51,586 nt of DNA from NCBI GenBank assembly GCA_947455725.1, contig CANGPL010000017.1, forward strand, positions 1 to 51,586, written 5' to 3'. Made by a program: the position numbers and the translations under genes. This document shows, piece by piece, positions 42,952-51,490 of this stretch (the stretch's first letter is position 1; each line of letters opens with the position of its first letter). Source of the stretch: Hyphomicrobiales bacterium (GTDB lineage Bacteria; Pseudomonadota; Alphaproteobacteria; Rhizobiales; Beijerinckiaceae). A model generated the notes under the pieces. The model had not been told where the DNA came from. It did no database searches and worked only from the letters and a program-made list of their open reading frames with translations.

Positions 42952-45335
42952 GCTGCCTCAATCGATGCAGCATTAGCGTCATTGGGCGGAAACTGGCAGC
43001 GCACGGTGGTGCCTTCACCAGTTTGTGAATTGATCGTTACAACGCCCCCATGAAGCTCAACCAATGAGTGCACAATGGAAAGTCCAAGGCCCGTTCCTCG
43101 ATGTCGAGAGCCTAGCGTATATGTCTCGAAGCGGTCGAAGACTCTTTTAATTACATCACTTGGAATGCCTCTTCCATAATCTTGTACTGAAATTATAAGA
43201 TCAGACGCCTGTAGCGTGGCAGTAATATTTATTTGTTGACCGTCTGATGAAAACCCGATTGCATTCGAGATTAGGTTAAACAAAATTTGTTGCACGCGTT
43301 TGGTATCAATGAAAAATTCGTTGACATCGTTCGATATGTTCAATTTTAATTTTCGTTCGTCAATGCGATCTTTTAGTCCATCAATTGCTGCGATAATTAC
43401 ATCCTTAATTTTCGTATTTTTGCGTTCTAAAATTATTTCACCGCGGTCAAAAGACGCGAGATCCAATATATCGTTTATAATTGCCATTAGCGAGTTGGAC
43501 GATTGATACACATGATCAACATATTCGCTTTGCTTCTGAGTTAGCGGTCCTGCACCGCCTGATGCTAGTAATTCTGTGAATCCGATGACGTTGGTGAGAG
43601 GCGAGCGCAATTGGTACGAAACATGGTGAACAAAATTTTCCCTAAGTTTGGCTGCTTGTTCGAGTGCATCATTCTTATCCTTTAGAGCCCGCTCGACATG
43701 AACACTCGCTGATACATCTATAAACGTAATAAGTGTCGCTCCATCAGGTAGTGGGGCTAGATTGCAGTCGATTATCGCACCATTTTTGTGTTCCATACGA
43801 TAATAATAACTCTGACGTGAGTCGTTAAAGCCGCTAATGGCTCCTTTAATATCGCTCCAAACTTTCGGCTCGTTATAAAATTCAGACAAAATACTGATGA
43901 TCTCATCTATGTGTGGCTGTGTAGAAACGATATCTCCGTTAAGCTTCCACATTGTTTGGAATGCGGGATTGTTTAATTTAAGTCGCCCGTCTGTTCCGAA
44001 AACAGCAACCCCTTCTTTAAGGGAATCTAATGTTTCGCTCTGCACCCGCGATAGAGCATTAAAGTTTGACTGCAATATAAATTGAGCAGTGACGTCTTCA
44101 AAAAGATACGTTACTCCACCTTGCGGGTTTGGATTAAGGACGACGCGTAATGTTCGTCCTCCCGGTAGATACCACGATATTTCTTGGGTTTCTAAGGAGT
44201 GGTAGGCTTCGTGGAGAGATTTCTTCCAACTCTTGTAATCTACCTGTTCGGGAAGCCGGCGAGCATCCCTTAAATAGTCTAAAATCTCGCTATCAGTGGG
44301 GTTTGTATTTATAAACGTCTCATCAAGTTGCCAGAGCATTCGATAGGCTAAATTACAAAAGATGATATGTTGCCTTTCGTTAAAAATTGCCACTGCCGTA
44401 GGCAATTGATCCAGCGTTAAGACGTGGCTTGCCATTTGCCTTTGCAGATCGTTCCGAGTTGCTTCTAGCTCAGAAACATCAATAGCGTAACCAATTGCCC
44501 CAGCAGCCAAAGGCGTTTCGATAATGTCGAATATGCGCCTTTCACCAGAAACAATCACAGGTATCCTGCGCTGAAATACATTTCCGCTTTGAAGAGTAGT
44601 TACGATTTCTTTTTGTAAGTTTTGGTCTAAAAATTCGACTTGTTTAGCGACAACATCATGAGTATTTTCGTTGTCAACGGCATAGGCATACTGTTCATTT
44701 ACCCAAGAAAGACTTCCATTTCGGTCCCTAAGCCATATCGGCTGCGAAAGAGTGTCAAGAATAGCGCGAAGACCTATGGTTTCAACTTTTAAATTCTCAA
44801 ATTCATTGTGTAGGTCGGTATAGTTGCGTTGTTGTCCGTCGACGCTTTTTATCCTCAGTGTCGCGCTGTTACCTAATATACGGCCATCTATACCAATATA
44901 TTTTCCGCTCTTTGCCGTTAGCGTTATCTGGAAGGGTTTTCCGTCACCTTTTAAAAGTGCAAGCGATGTTTCTAACGACTTACACTGGTCAGGTAAAAGC
45001 CAATCTGAGAAAGTTAGTGGATCCGAGTAGCCAATAATTTCCTGACTGTGGTTAATCTGCCCGAACAGTTGGGGCTGATTATTAGTATTCCAAGTTACAA
45101 TTAGCTGGGGCTCTATTTTATAAAATTCGTGTAATATATCCGACGGTGATCCGACATTACTATCTGCCTGCTCTTTATAGTTAGGGCTCGAAAGGCGGTA
45201 ATATTTTAAATATAATACTATAATTAGTAATGCTGACAGAAATCCGCTAATGCTTATAAGTATTAAGCCAGAGTCAGTAACATCTAATTTCCAAAGCCAT
45301 TCGATTGCTGGATCTGTTGATGTTCCGAAGAGCAT
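42948..45335 (-). CDS. divL: DivL-type PAS kinase with tyrosine at the phosphoacceptor position
   Basis: A 795-residue sensor-kinase-like protein: one N-terminal helix (GLILISISGFLSALLIIVLYLKYYR), a long region with several PAS domains (about residues 60-540), a dimerisation helix and an HATPase domain with N-box (QILFNLISNAIGFS), G1 (VQDYGRGIP) and G2 (HRGTGLGLSIVHSLVELHGG). The H-box reads VSYQLRSPLT: the canonical His of S-H-E-L-R-x-P-L is Tyr574. This is the hallmark of DivL, the cell-cycle protein that controls CckA and CtrA through DivK in Caulobacter and Rhizobiales (Caulobacter DivL is 769 residues with Tyr550). Two His, 570 and 571, lie just before but out of register. It heads the operon running to addA. 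Confidence 0.87.
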   Translation of the reverse strand: MLFGTSTDPAIEWLWKLDVTDSGLILISISGFLSALLIIVLYLKYYRLSSPNYKEQADSNVGSPSDILHEFYKIEPQLIVTWNTNNQPQLFGQINHSQEIIGYSDPLTFSDWLLPDQCKSLETSLALLKGDGKPFQITLTAKSGKYIGIDGRILGNSATLRIKSVDGQQRNYTDLHNEFENLKVETIGLRAILDTLSQPIWLRDRNGSLSWVNEQYAYAVDNENTHDVVAKQVEFLDQNLQKEIVTTLQSGNVFQRRIPVIVSGERRIFDIIETPLAAGAIGYAIDVSELEATRNDLQRQMASHVLTLDQLPTAVAIFNERQHIIFCNLAYRMLWQLDETFINTNPTDSEILDYLRDARRLPEQVDYKSWKKSLHEAYHSLETQEISWYLPGGRTLRVVLNPNPQGGVTYLFEDVTAQFILQSNFNALSRVQSETLDSLKEGVAVFGTDGRLKLNNPAFQTMWKLNGDIVSTQPHIDEIISILSEFYNEPKVWSDIKGAISGFNDSRQSYYYRMEHKNGAIIDCNLAPLPDGATLITFIDVSASVHVERALKDKNDALEQAAKLRENFVHHVSYQLRSPLTNVIGFTELLASGGAGPLTQKQSEYVDHVYQSSNSLMAIINDILDLASFDRGEIILERKNTKIKDVIIAAIDGLKDRIDERKLKLNISNDVNEFFIDTKRVQQILFNLISNAIGFSSDGQQINITATLQASDLIISVQDYGRGIPSDVIKRVFDRFETYTLGSRHRGTGLGLSIVHSLVELHGGVVTINSQTGEGTTVRCQFPPNDANAASIEAA

Positions 45336-45418
45336 ATTTGGTGAACTCCGATTTTATACCGCTTCAATCGGAACGATGGGATGATACGAATCGGGAGTAC
45401 GATACATGCTTAAATTGA

Positions 45419-45424
45419 TGTCAA
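45419..45424 (-). promoter_or_regulatory. Possible -35 box of the divL operon
   Basis: A perfect TTGACA on the minus strand, 84 bases before the divL ATG, in an AT-rich gap. No matching -10 at the normal spacing is convincing; a TATAAA closer to the gene (45342-45347 region) is an alternative element. Confidence 0.3.
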
Positions 45425-45470
45425 AAAGTAATTTTTTGTTTTTAACTTGAGTTACTGGGGCATAGCTATA

Positions 45471-45499
45471 AAAAAATCCGGCCATTTGGCCGGATTTTT
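45471..45499 (-). terminator. Terminator downstream of ahcY (bidirectional in form)
   Basis: A 7-bp GC stem (TCCGGCC with GGCCGGA) around ATTT is extended by flanking A and T runs, so both strands end in U-rich tails. It starts about 20 bases after the ahcY stop and separates ahcY from divL. Confidence 0.88.
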
Positions 45500-45520
45500 A
45501 ACATTCTGCGACGCTTTATG

Positions 45521-46927
45521 TTAGTAGCGGTAATGCTCAGGCTTAAATGGTCCTTGCGGTGTCAAACCTAAGTATTCGGACTGTTTCTCATTAAGTTTTG
45601 TTAGTTTAACGCCAATTTTGTCAAGGTGGAGTGCAGCTACCTTTTCATCAAGGTGCTTTGGTAGCGTGTAGACCTTTTTGTCGTATTGGCCCTGTTTTGT
45701 CCATAATTCGATTTGTGCCAAAGTTTGGTTTGTAAATGACGCCGACATGACAAAAGATGGATGTCCGGTCGCATTTCCGAGGTTAACAAGGCGGCCCTCG
45801 GACAGGACGATGATCCTCTTCGAGTCAGCAAATTCGACTTCGTCAACCTGGGGCTTAACATTATGCCATTTCATATTTTTGAGGGCACCAATCTGAATTT
45901 CGCTATCAAAATGGCCAATATTACAAACGATAGCTCGGTCTTTCATGGCGCGCATGTGATCAATCGTAATGACGTCAACATTGCCGGTGGCTGTCACGAA
46001 GATGTCGGCGCGTGGTGCCGCGTCTTCCATGGTCGTGACTTCATATCCTTCCATTGCGGCCTGAAGTGCGCAAATTGGATCGACCTCGGACACCATGACC
46101 CGGCATCCGGCGTTGCGGAGCGATGCTGCTGAGCCTTTGCCCACGTCGCCGAAACCTGCGACCATGGCGACTTTACCGGCCATCATGACGTCGGTGCCAC
46201 GGCGTATGCCGTCGACGAGCGACTCTCGGCAGCCGTATAGATTGTCGAATTTTGATTTTGTAACGGAGTCATTGACGTTAATTGCCGGGAACAGAAGTTT
46301 TCCTTCATTCGCCATGATGTATAGGCGATGTACGCCTGTAGTGGTTTCTTCCGTTACACCTTTGATATTCTGGCCATTACGGCCGTACCAGCCGGGATTT
46401 GACTTCAATCTTTTTTTGATTGAGGCAAAGAGTACTTCCTCTTCTTCGTTGCTAGCCTTGTCTAGGAAGGCTGTGTCGCCGGCTTCGGCGCGCATGCCGA
46501 GATGGATGAGCATGGTGGCGTCGCCGCCATCGTCTAAAATCATATTCGGGGTGCCGCCATCGGCCCATTCAAATATTTTGTGAGTATAGTCCCAGTAGTC
46601 TTCAAGACTTTCGCCCTTGATGGCGAAGACCGGCGTGCCTGCTGCGGCGATGGCTGCTGCGGCGTGATCTTGCGTTGAATAGATGTTGCACGACGCCCAG
46701 CGCACATCGGCGCCAAGGGCCTTGAGCGTTTCAATCAAAACGCCCGTTTGAATGGTCATATGAAGCGAACCGGCGATCCGGGCACCTTTTAGCGGCTGCG
46801 AGGAGCCATATTCGGCGCGGGTGGCCATGAGGCCGGGCATTTCGGTTTCTGCAATGGTTAGCTCTTTGCGGCCCCATTCTGCGAGCCCCATATCTGCAAT
46901 TCGATAGTCGTTAAAATGCGTGCTCAT
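45521..46927 (-). CDS. ahcY: Adenosylhomocysteinase
   Basis: A 468-residue NAD-dependent enzyme that hydrolyses S-adenosylhomocysteine to adenosine and homocysteine, clearing the inhibitor of methyltransferases. Marks are [18 protein letters not shown] at the start, [39 protein letters not shown], the Rossmann loop [15 protein letters not shown] and the C-terminal PFKPEHYRY. The start is ATG 46927 with GGGAAAAG upstream; the frame open to 47002 is leader. GC falls toward its 3' end, at the edge of the AT-rich block. Confidence 0.97.
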   Translation of the reverse strand: MSTHFNDYRIADMGLAEWGRKELTIAETEMPGLMATRAEYGSSQPLKGARIAGSLHMTIQTGVLIETLKALGADVRWASCNIYSTQDHAAAAIAAAGTPVFAIKGESLEDYWDYTHKIFEWADGGTPNMILDDGGDATMLIHLGMRAEAGDTAFLDKASNEEEEVLFASIKKRLKSNPGWYGRNGQNIKGVTEETTTGVHRLYIMANEGKLLFPAINVNDSVTKSKFDNLYGCRESLVDGIRRGTDVMMAGKVAMVAGFGDVGKGSAASLRNAGCRVMVSEVDPICALQAAMEGYEVTTMEDAAPRADIFVTATGNVDVITIDHMRAMKDRAIVCNIGHFDSEIQIGALKNMKWHNVKPQVDEVEFADSKRIIVLSEGRLVNLGNATGHPSFVMSASFTNQTLAQIELWTKQGQYDKKVYTLPKHLDEKVAALHLDKIGVKLTKLNEKQSEYLGLTPQGPFKPEHYRY

Positions 46928-47008
46928 TCTTTTCCCGCCATGTTGATAGGTGTCACCGTTACAATAAAGGCAGGCTATATCAGCGCGGCTCGCTTCGCGC
47001 AATCAAAG

Positions 47009-47028
47009 ATATAAAGAAAACTTTATAT
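47009..47028. repeat. AT-rich inverted repeat between HPr and ahcY genes
   Basis: ATATAAAG and CTTTATAT form an 8-bp inverted repeat with an AAAA loop, 12 bases after the HPr stop. The hairpin is weak and lacks a T tail. It may instead overlap the ahcY promoter. Confidence 0.3.
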
Positions 47029-47039
47029 GAGCAGAATAC

Positions 47040-47333
47040 CTATTCGGATTCACCAAAACGGTTATTGATCAACGCGCTCAAGGCTTCGATGGCCAATTCG
47101 GCCTGTGCTCCGGAGGCCTTTAAGGTGATTATCGAGCCCATTCCGGCGCCAAGCGTCAGAATTCCCATGATGGAGGTGCCGCCAACGGTTTCCCCTGATC
47201 GGGTTACGGTGATGTCAGCGTCAAAACCATCGGCGCATTGAACAAATTTGGCGGTTGCGCGGGCGTGGAGGCCCTTTTTGTTGATGATTTCGATCTCTCG
47301 GGTGATCGTGTTGCCTTGGCTATCGTGCGGCAT
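47040..47333 (-). CDS. HPr-family phosphocarrier protein (PTS)
   Basis: A 97-residue HPr. His23 (KKGLHARATAKFV) is the phosphoryl site and Ser54 (GGTSIMGILTLGA) the regulatory serine; their spacing equals His15/Ser46 of classical HPr, so both EI and HPr kinase can act on it. No sugar-specific EIIB/EIIC is nearby, so this is the regulatory PTS-Ntr-like branch of alphaproteobacteria. It lies 39 bases after the EIIA gene. Confidence 0.93.
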   Translation of the reverse strand: MPHDSQGNTITREIEIINKKGLHARATAKFVQCADGFDADITVTRSGETVGGTSIMGILTLGAGMGSIITLKASGAQAELAIEALSALINNRFGESE

Positions 47334-47372
47334 GATTTTTCAACTCCGAGACTTGGGGAACAGCACCATTAA

Positions 47373-47774
47373 TTATTTACCGGCAAGCACTTGGCTTGCT
47401 ACATTGATGTACTTGCGTCCCGCATCCTGCGCCTGAATCACTGCTTGTTGGAGATCACAATCGCTTCGGACGCTGGCTAATTTAATTAACATCGGAAGAT
47501 TGATGCCCGCTACCACCTCGGTACGGCCTGTTCCCATCACCGAAATCGCGAGATTGGAGGGTGTGCCGCCGAACATATCGGTGAGGATCACGACGCCGTC
47601 GCCGGAATCGACATGGCCAACGGCGTCAATAATCTCGGTACGCCGCACTTCCATATCATCTTCGGGGCCAATGGTGACGGTGGTTATCTGCTTTTGTTGG
47701 CCAACAACGTGTTCCAACGCAGAAAGGAACTCGATCGCAAGCTTTCCGTGCGTGACGAGTACCATTCCAATCAT
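47373..47774 (-). CDS. PTS EIIA, mannose family
   Basis: A 133-residue EIIA-Man-type domain protein. The phospho-His is His9 in MVLVTHGKLAIEFL, with DGVVILTDMFGGTPSNLAI as family core. It occurs as a stand-alone regulatory protein next to HPr and HPr kinase in Rhizobiales, where it serves regulation rather than sugar uptake. The start at 47774 has GGGG 8 bases upstream; the frame to 47843 includes unlikely sequence. Confidence 0.92.
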   Translation of the reverse strand: MIGMVLVTHGKLAIEFLSALEHVVGQQKQITTVTIGPEDDMEVRRTEIIDAVGHVDSGDGVVILTDMFGGTPSNLAISVMGTGRTEVVAGINLPMLIKLASVRSDCDLQQAVIQAQDAGRKYINVASQVLAGK

Positions 47775-47872
47775 CGAGTCATCCCCTTTATACGCGTCAT
47801 TGTCTTTATGAACGCCATCGACGACTGGATGATATGGACCCAATTCATCTTTTGTTGTTGTATCATAAGAAC

Positions 47873-48325
47873 TTAAATCGACAAGCTGCCCAGTCCCAGC
47901 GCGGCCAAAACCAGTTCGGCGCTCTGTGGTGTTACGTTAATTCGGCGAATTGATAGGCCCAACACGGTGTCGAACCTATCCAAATGATCCGGATAACGTT
48001 TGTTTAGCACAAGATCACAATCGACGAGAAGTCGAATTACAGCCCGATTTTCATGCGGGAGCCGTCCAATTCCTAGGCCCCTCATTTCAATTTGACCTGC
48101 AATGACGGGGTGTCCCGAGGCCAGCAGTCGGCCATTCATCGGCTCGAGAAAAATCCGATCATCGCCGATTAATCGGGCAAAATGACCATTTTTTTGCGTT
48201 AAACTGATTAGATTGAGCGAAAGCGTGGATTTACCGCTGCCGGATGGTCCGCGAATGAGGACGCCGGACTCGCCGATAATGACGCAATTGGCGTGAATGG
48301 AGTACTGGTCCGGACGCGCGGTCAT
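47873..48325 (-). CDS. hprK: HPr kinase/phosphorylase, short alphaproteobacterial form
   Basis: A 150-residue protein holding only the C-terminal catalytic domain of HPr kinase (Gram-positive enzymes have about 310 residues). It has a P-loop at residues 26-34 (GPSGSGKST), the downstream Asp pair (LIGDDRIFLEP) and the signature IEMRGLGIGRL. It phosphorylates the regulatory Ser of HPr. It overlaps the chvG stop by four bases, tying PTS state to the ChvG-ChvI system. Confidence 0.93.
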   Translation of the reverse strand: MTARPDQYSIHANCVIIGESGVLIRGPSGSGKSTLSLNLISLTQKNGHFARLIGDDRIFLEPMNGRLLASGHPVIAGQIEMRGLGIGRLPHENRAVIRLLVDCDLVLNKRYPDHLDRFDTVLGLSIRRINVTPQSAELVLAALGLGSLSI

Positions 48326-50088
48326 TTTAGCGCGGCTTGAAGCAAAATGGTGAATCTTGCGCCAATCGGCTCGGCTTTGACGCCTGATTCTGAATCGGAA
48401 TAGCGATTTTCGGCCCAGATCAGGCCATTATGGGCGGCGATGATCTGTCGGGATATCGAAAGCCCCAATCCCGAATTTTGGCCAAAGCCCTGATTGGGCC
48501 TGTCGGTATAAAACCGCTCAAATATTCGCTCGAGCGCGTGGGTCGGAATTCCCGGTCCGTCATCGTCGACAATGATTTGGATCTTGTCGCCTATCCGGGA
48601 GAGGGAGATGCGAACGGTTGAGTGGTGGTTTGAAAAAGACTTAGCATTATCAATGAGGTTGTTAATCACTTGGCTGATACGCGAGTCATGCCCAATCATT
48701 TCATAGGCTTCCGGCACGAAACCCTCATCGGCAATCGTCAGCTCCGTCTTGATGTTTTCACCCGAGCGGACGCCATTTGCGATAGCAACCACCGCCGAAA
48801 TCAGTTTCGCCACGTCGAAAAGCTTTTCATCATTGCGCGCGAGTTCGGCATCCAGTCGTGAAGCGTCTGAAATATCACTGATTAAACGATCAAGGCGGTT
48901 TACATCGTGTTTGATGATTTCGAGCAGGCGGGCGCGGCTTTGATCGGTTTTGGCCAAGGGCCAAGTCTCTACGGCGCTTCTGAGCGATGTCAGCGGGTTT
49001 TTGAGTTCATGGGCAACATCCGCGGCGAAACTTTCAATCGCTTCGATCCGATCATAAAGCGCGCGGGTCATATCCCTTAGCGATCCCGATAAATGGCCAA
49101 TTTCGTCGCTACGGTTTGTAAAATCAGGTATTTCTGTGCGTGTTCTGATGCCCCGGCGGACACGATCAGCGGCTGAGGATAGGCGTCGGATGGGGCCCGC
49201 GATGGTTCCGGCGAACAGGGCCGATACGATCATCATAACGGATGCCGCGATCGCAAAAATTCGAAGGATGGAAAGCCGCTCGGTCCGAATAATCGAGTCA
49301 ATATCTCCGCCTAGCGTTGAGAGCAGCAAAGCGCCGCGCACCATTCTTGATTTCTGGATGGGAACAGCCACGGAAACGATGGTTTCGCCTGCACTATTGA
49401 CGCGTACGACACTCGCGGGCGAGCCGCTAAAAGCCTGATTTACTTCAGAAATGCTGCGTCCATGGGTGGTCGACGTATCATCATGCTTGATGCTGACGGG
49501 GGCGCCAAATCCATGCGTTACAAGGTCCCAGGTGCGCGAGATGAGCGTTTCATCAGGCTTCGTTAGAGGGGGCAATTCGGCGCGCGAAATATCGCCCGGT
49601 GAATACATGGCGGCCGTATCAATCAATAATTCGCCATCTTGATCGAAAATCCGTGCTCTTGTCCGGGTTGGTGTTACCAAACGGCGCAAAAGCGGTGCAA
49701 CCCGGGCTGGATTAATGGCAAATTCGGTGTCGTCATCGCTCGCAATCGTGCTTTCGCCGGCTTGGAGCATGAGTAATTTTTCGGGATCAATCGTAATTGT
49801 TTCAACGTCTAGCGTGGCCGATGCGGAAACGGCCGAGGCGATAATTTCGCCTTGGGTTAGAAGGCTTTCGACCCGTGAATCGATTAATCCCTGCCGGAAT
49901 TGGTTTAAATAAAGAAAACCGGAAAGAAGGGCGACGAGACCGGCGAGATTGAGAACGACGATGCGGCGGACAAGGCTCGATGAAGCCCGTAAAACGATGA
50001 AGCGAAAAAAGCGCCGGACGCGTTGGATTAAGGTGTAGCTTTGGGGCGGGCGATTTGATCGAAAATCGTCATTTTGCATGCGCTTCAT
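48322..50088 (-). CDS. chvG: Sensor histidine kinase ChvG
   Basis: A 588-residue inner-membrane kinase: cytosolic basic start, first helix (LVRRIVVLNLAGLVALLSGFLYL), a large periplasmic sensor region of about 230 residues, a second helix (IFAIAASVMMIVSALFAGTIAG), HAMP, the H-box (AADVAHELKNPLTSLRSAVE) and an HATPase domain (NNLIDNAKSFS, DDGPGIP, GLGLSISRQII). This is the ChvG/ExoS/BvrS layout. In rhizobia it responds to acid or host-associated envelope signals and is restrained by the periplasmic ExoR. It lies 16 bases after chvI. Confidence 0.93.
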   Translation of the reverse strand: MKRMQNDDFRSNRPPQSYTLIQRVRRFFRFIVLRASSSLVRRIVVLNLAGLVALLSGFLYLNQFRQGLIDSRVESLLTQGEIIASAVSASATLDVETITIDPEKLLMLQAGESTIASDDDTEFAINPARVAPLLRRLVTPTRTRARIFDQDGELLIDTAAMYSPGDISRAELPPLTKPDETLISRTWDLVTHGFGAPVSIKHDDTSTTHGRSISEVNQAFSGSPASVVRVNSAGETIVSVAVPIQKSRMVRGALLLSTLGGDIDSIIRTERLSILRIFAIAASVMMIVSALFAGTIAGPIRRLSSAADRVRRGIRTRTEIPDFTNRSDEIGHLSGSLRDMTRALYDRIEAIESFAADVAHELKNPLTSLRSAVETWPLAKTDQSRARLLEIIKHDVNRLDRLISDISDASRLDAELARNDEKLFDVAKLISAVVAIANGVRSGENIKTELTIADEGFVPEAYEMIGHDSRISQVINNLIDNAKSFSNHHSTVRISLSRIGDKIQIIVDDDGPGIPTHALERIFERFYTDRPNQGFGQNSGLGLSISRQIIAAHNGLIWAENRYSDSESGVKAEPIGARFTILLQAALK

Positions 50089-50104
50089 CGGATTTTAGGC
50101 CAAT

Positions 50105-50800
50105 TTATTCCGAAAACCGATAGCCAACGCCATAAAGCGTATCAATCATATCAAAATCATCGTCGACCGCTTTGAATTTCTTCCGCAAGCGCTTGATATG
50201 GCTGTCGATGGTCCGGTCATCGACATAGACTTGGTCATCATAAGCCGCATCCATGAGCGCGTTGCGGCTTTTGACGACGCCGGGACGCTGCGCCAGCGCC
50301 TGAAGGATGAGGAATTCGGTCACTGTGAGGGTTACAGGAAGCCCCTTCCAGGTGCAGGCGTGGCGCTCTGTGTCCATTCTGAGCTCGCCCCGATCAAGGA
50401 CCTTGGCATCGCCTTCTTTGGCCGGTGGCGCGTCTTTGGCGCCGATGCGACGCAACACGGCTTTAACCCGTTCGACGAGCAGACGTTGCGAGAAGGGTTT
50501 ACGGATAAAATCGTCCGCGCCCATTTTGAGGCCGAATAATTCGTCGATTTCCTCGTCTTTTGAGGTCAGAAAAATGACGGGAAGATCGGATTTTTGCCGC
50601 AACCGGCGCAACAGCTCCATTCCGTCCATTCGGGGCATTTTAATATCAAAAATCGCCAAATCTGGCGGGTTTTGCTTCAATCCCTCAAGGGCGGTGGCAC
50701 CATCGGTGTAGGTCTCGACGCGATAGCCTTCGGCCTCAAGGGCGATAGAAACGGAGGTTAGGATGTTGCGGTCATCATCAACGAGGGCGATCGTGGGCAT
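50105..50800 (-). CDS. chvI: Response regulator ChvI
   Basis: A 231-residue OmpR/PhoB-type regulator: receiver with acidic pocket (VDDDRN), phospho-Asp52 ([12 protein letters not shown]), the Thr in FLTSKDE and Lys in FIRKPFS, then a winged-helix DNA-binding domain ending in [43 protein letters not shown], which is characteristic of ChvI. It heads chvI-chvG-hprK-EIIA-HPr. In rhizobia a pckA gene usually lies divergently next to it; here a HugZ-like gene takes that place. Confidence 0.95.
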   Translation of the reverse strand: MPTIALVDDDRNILTSVSIALEAEGYRVETYTDGATALEGLKQNPPDLAIFDIKMPRMDGMELLRRLRQKSDLPVIFLTSKDEEIDELFGLKMGADDFIRKPFSQRLLVERVKAVLRRIGAKDAPPAKEGDAKVLDRGELRMDTERHACTWKGLPVTLTVTEFLILQALAQRPGVVKSRNALMDAAYDDQVYVDDRTIDSHIKRLRKKFKAVDDDFDMIDTLYGVGYRFSE

Positions 50801-50942
50801 TCTTGCGGGCTCCGACAGTCGAGGTTTAAGTTAACTCCAGATTCTAGAACATAGCGAGGCCAAATTGTGGCAGAGCTTCTGGTTGAGCTCAAAAAATGAG
50901 GAAAACTCTTGACGGGAAGGGGTTCTGTGCTTCTTTCACAGC

Positions 50943-51425
50943 ATGGCCCAGCCCTTTGACCCCGTCCAATCCGCCAATGAAGAAGCCCGGGAGACCACGC
51001 GGCATTTGCTGCGCGATGCCCGTTTTGCGACGCTGGCAACGATCAATGAAAACTTCTATCCCTTTGCCAGCCTTGTAACTTTTGCGCTGGATCGGGATGG
51101 GACGCCGTTTTTGCTCGTCTCTCGCCTATCAGGCCACACCAAGCACCTTTTGGCCGACCCTCGCTGCTCGCTCTTGGTGGGGGAGCCGGGCAAGGGTGAC
51201 CCGCTGGCTCATGCAAGAATAACCATCCAGTGTTCAGCCAGTATTATTGATCGCGCGAGCGACGAAAACATTATCTTGCGGACACTCTTCATTGCACGCC
51301 ACCCGAAGGCGGCGCTTTATATTGATTTCCCGGACTTTCTATACATTCGACTTACTATGATGGAAGCCAGTCTCAATGGTGGGTTTGGCAAGGCGTTTCG
51401 CTTGAAGAGCGATGATTTGAGATAG
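50943..51425 (+). CDS. HugZ-like pyridoxamine 5'-phosphate oxidase family protein
   Basis: A 160-residue split-barrel protein beginning with a helix (NEEARETTRHLLRDARFATLATI) and then ASLVTFALDRDGTPFLLVSRLSGHTKHLLADPRCSLLV, a common signature of HugZ-type PPOX proteins linked to heme use or flavin binding. It lacks the C-terminal DUF2470 domain of longer HugZ proteins, so heme degradation cannot be assumed. No good ribosome site precedes the ATG. The 142-base gap to divergent chvI must hold both promoters; I see no clear hexamers. Confidence 0.85.
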   Translation: MAQPFDPVQSANEEARETTRHLLRDARFATLATINENFYPFASLVTFALDRDGTPFLLVSRLSGHTKHLLADPRCSLLVGEPGKGDPLAHARITIQCSASIIDRASDENIILRTLFIARHPKAALYIDFPDFLYIRLTMMEASLNGGFGKAFRLKSDDLR

Positions 51426-51490
51426 AGAAGACCGGTATTTGAGGTGAATAAGACTAGGGGTTGAGATCATTAACAGGCCGGTTCCGATAA

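Noticed and set aside
43614..43628. His570 or His571 as a normal phosphoacceptor, making this an ordinary histidine kinase
   Set aside because: The canonical His lies in S-H-E-L-R-x-P-L; alignment of SYQLRSPL puts Tyr574 there, and the two His are out of register.
33979..45335. AT-rich block as a horizontally acquired island or prophage
   Set aside because: It carries only conserved chromosomal genes in an order familiar from Rhizobiales, with no integrase, transposase, repeats or tRNA at the edges.
45410..45465. CtrA site (TTAA-N7-TTAA) upstream of divL
   Set aside because: Several TTAA words occur in this AT-rich gap, but none are spaced by seven bases with a second good half.
46928..47039. 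SAH riboswitch or other SAM-cycle riboswitch before ahcY
   Set aside because: The leader lacks the conserved GC-rich core expected for a SAH riboswitch; only a weak AT hairpin and a GCGCGAAGCG-like stretch are visible.
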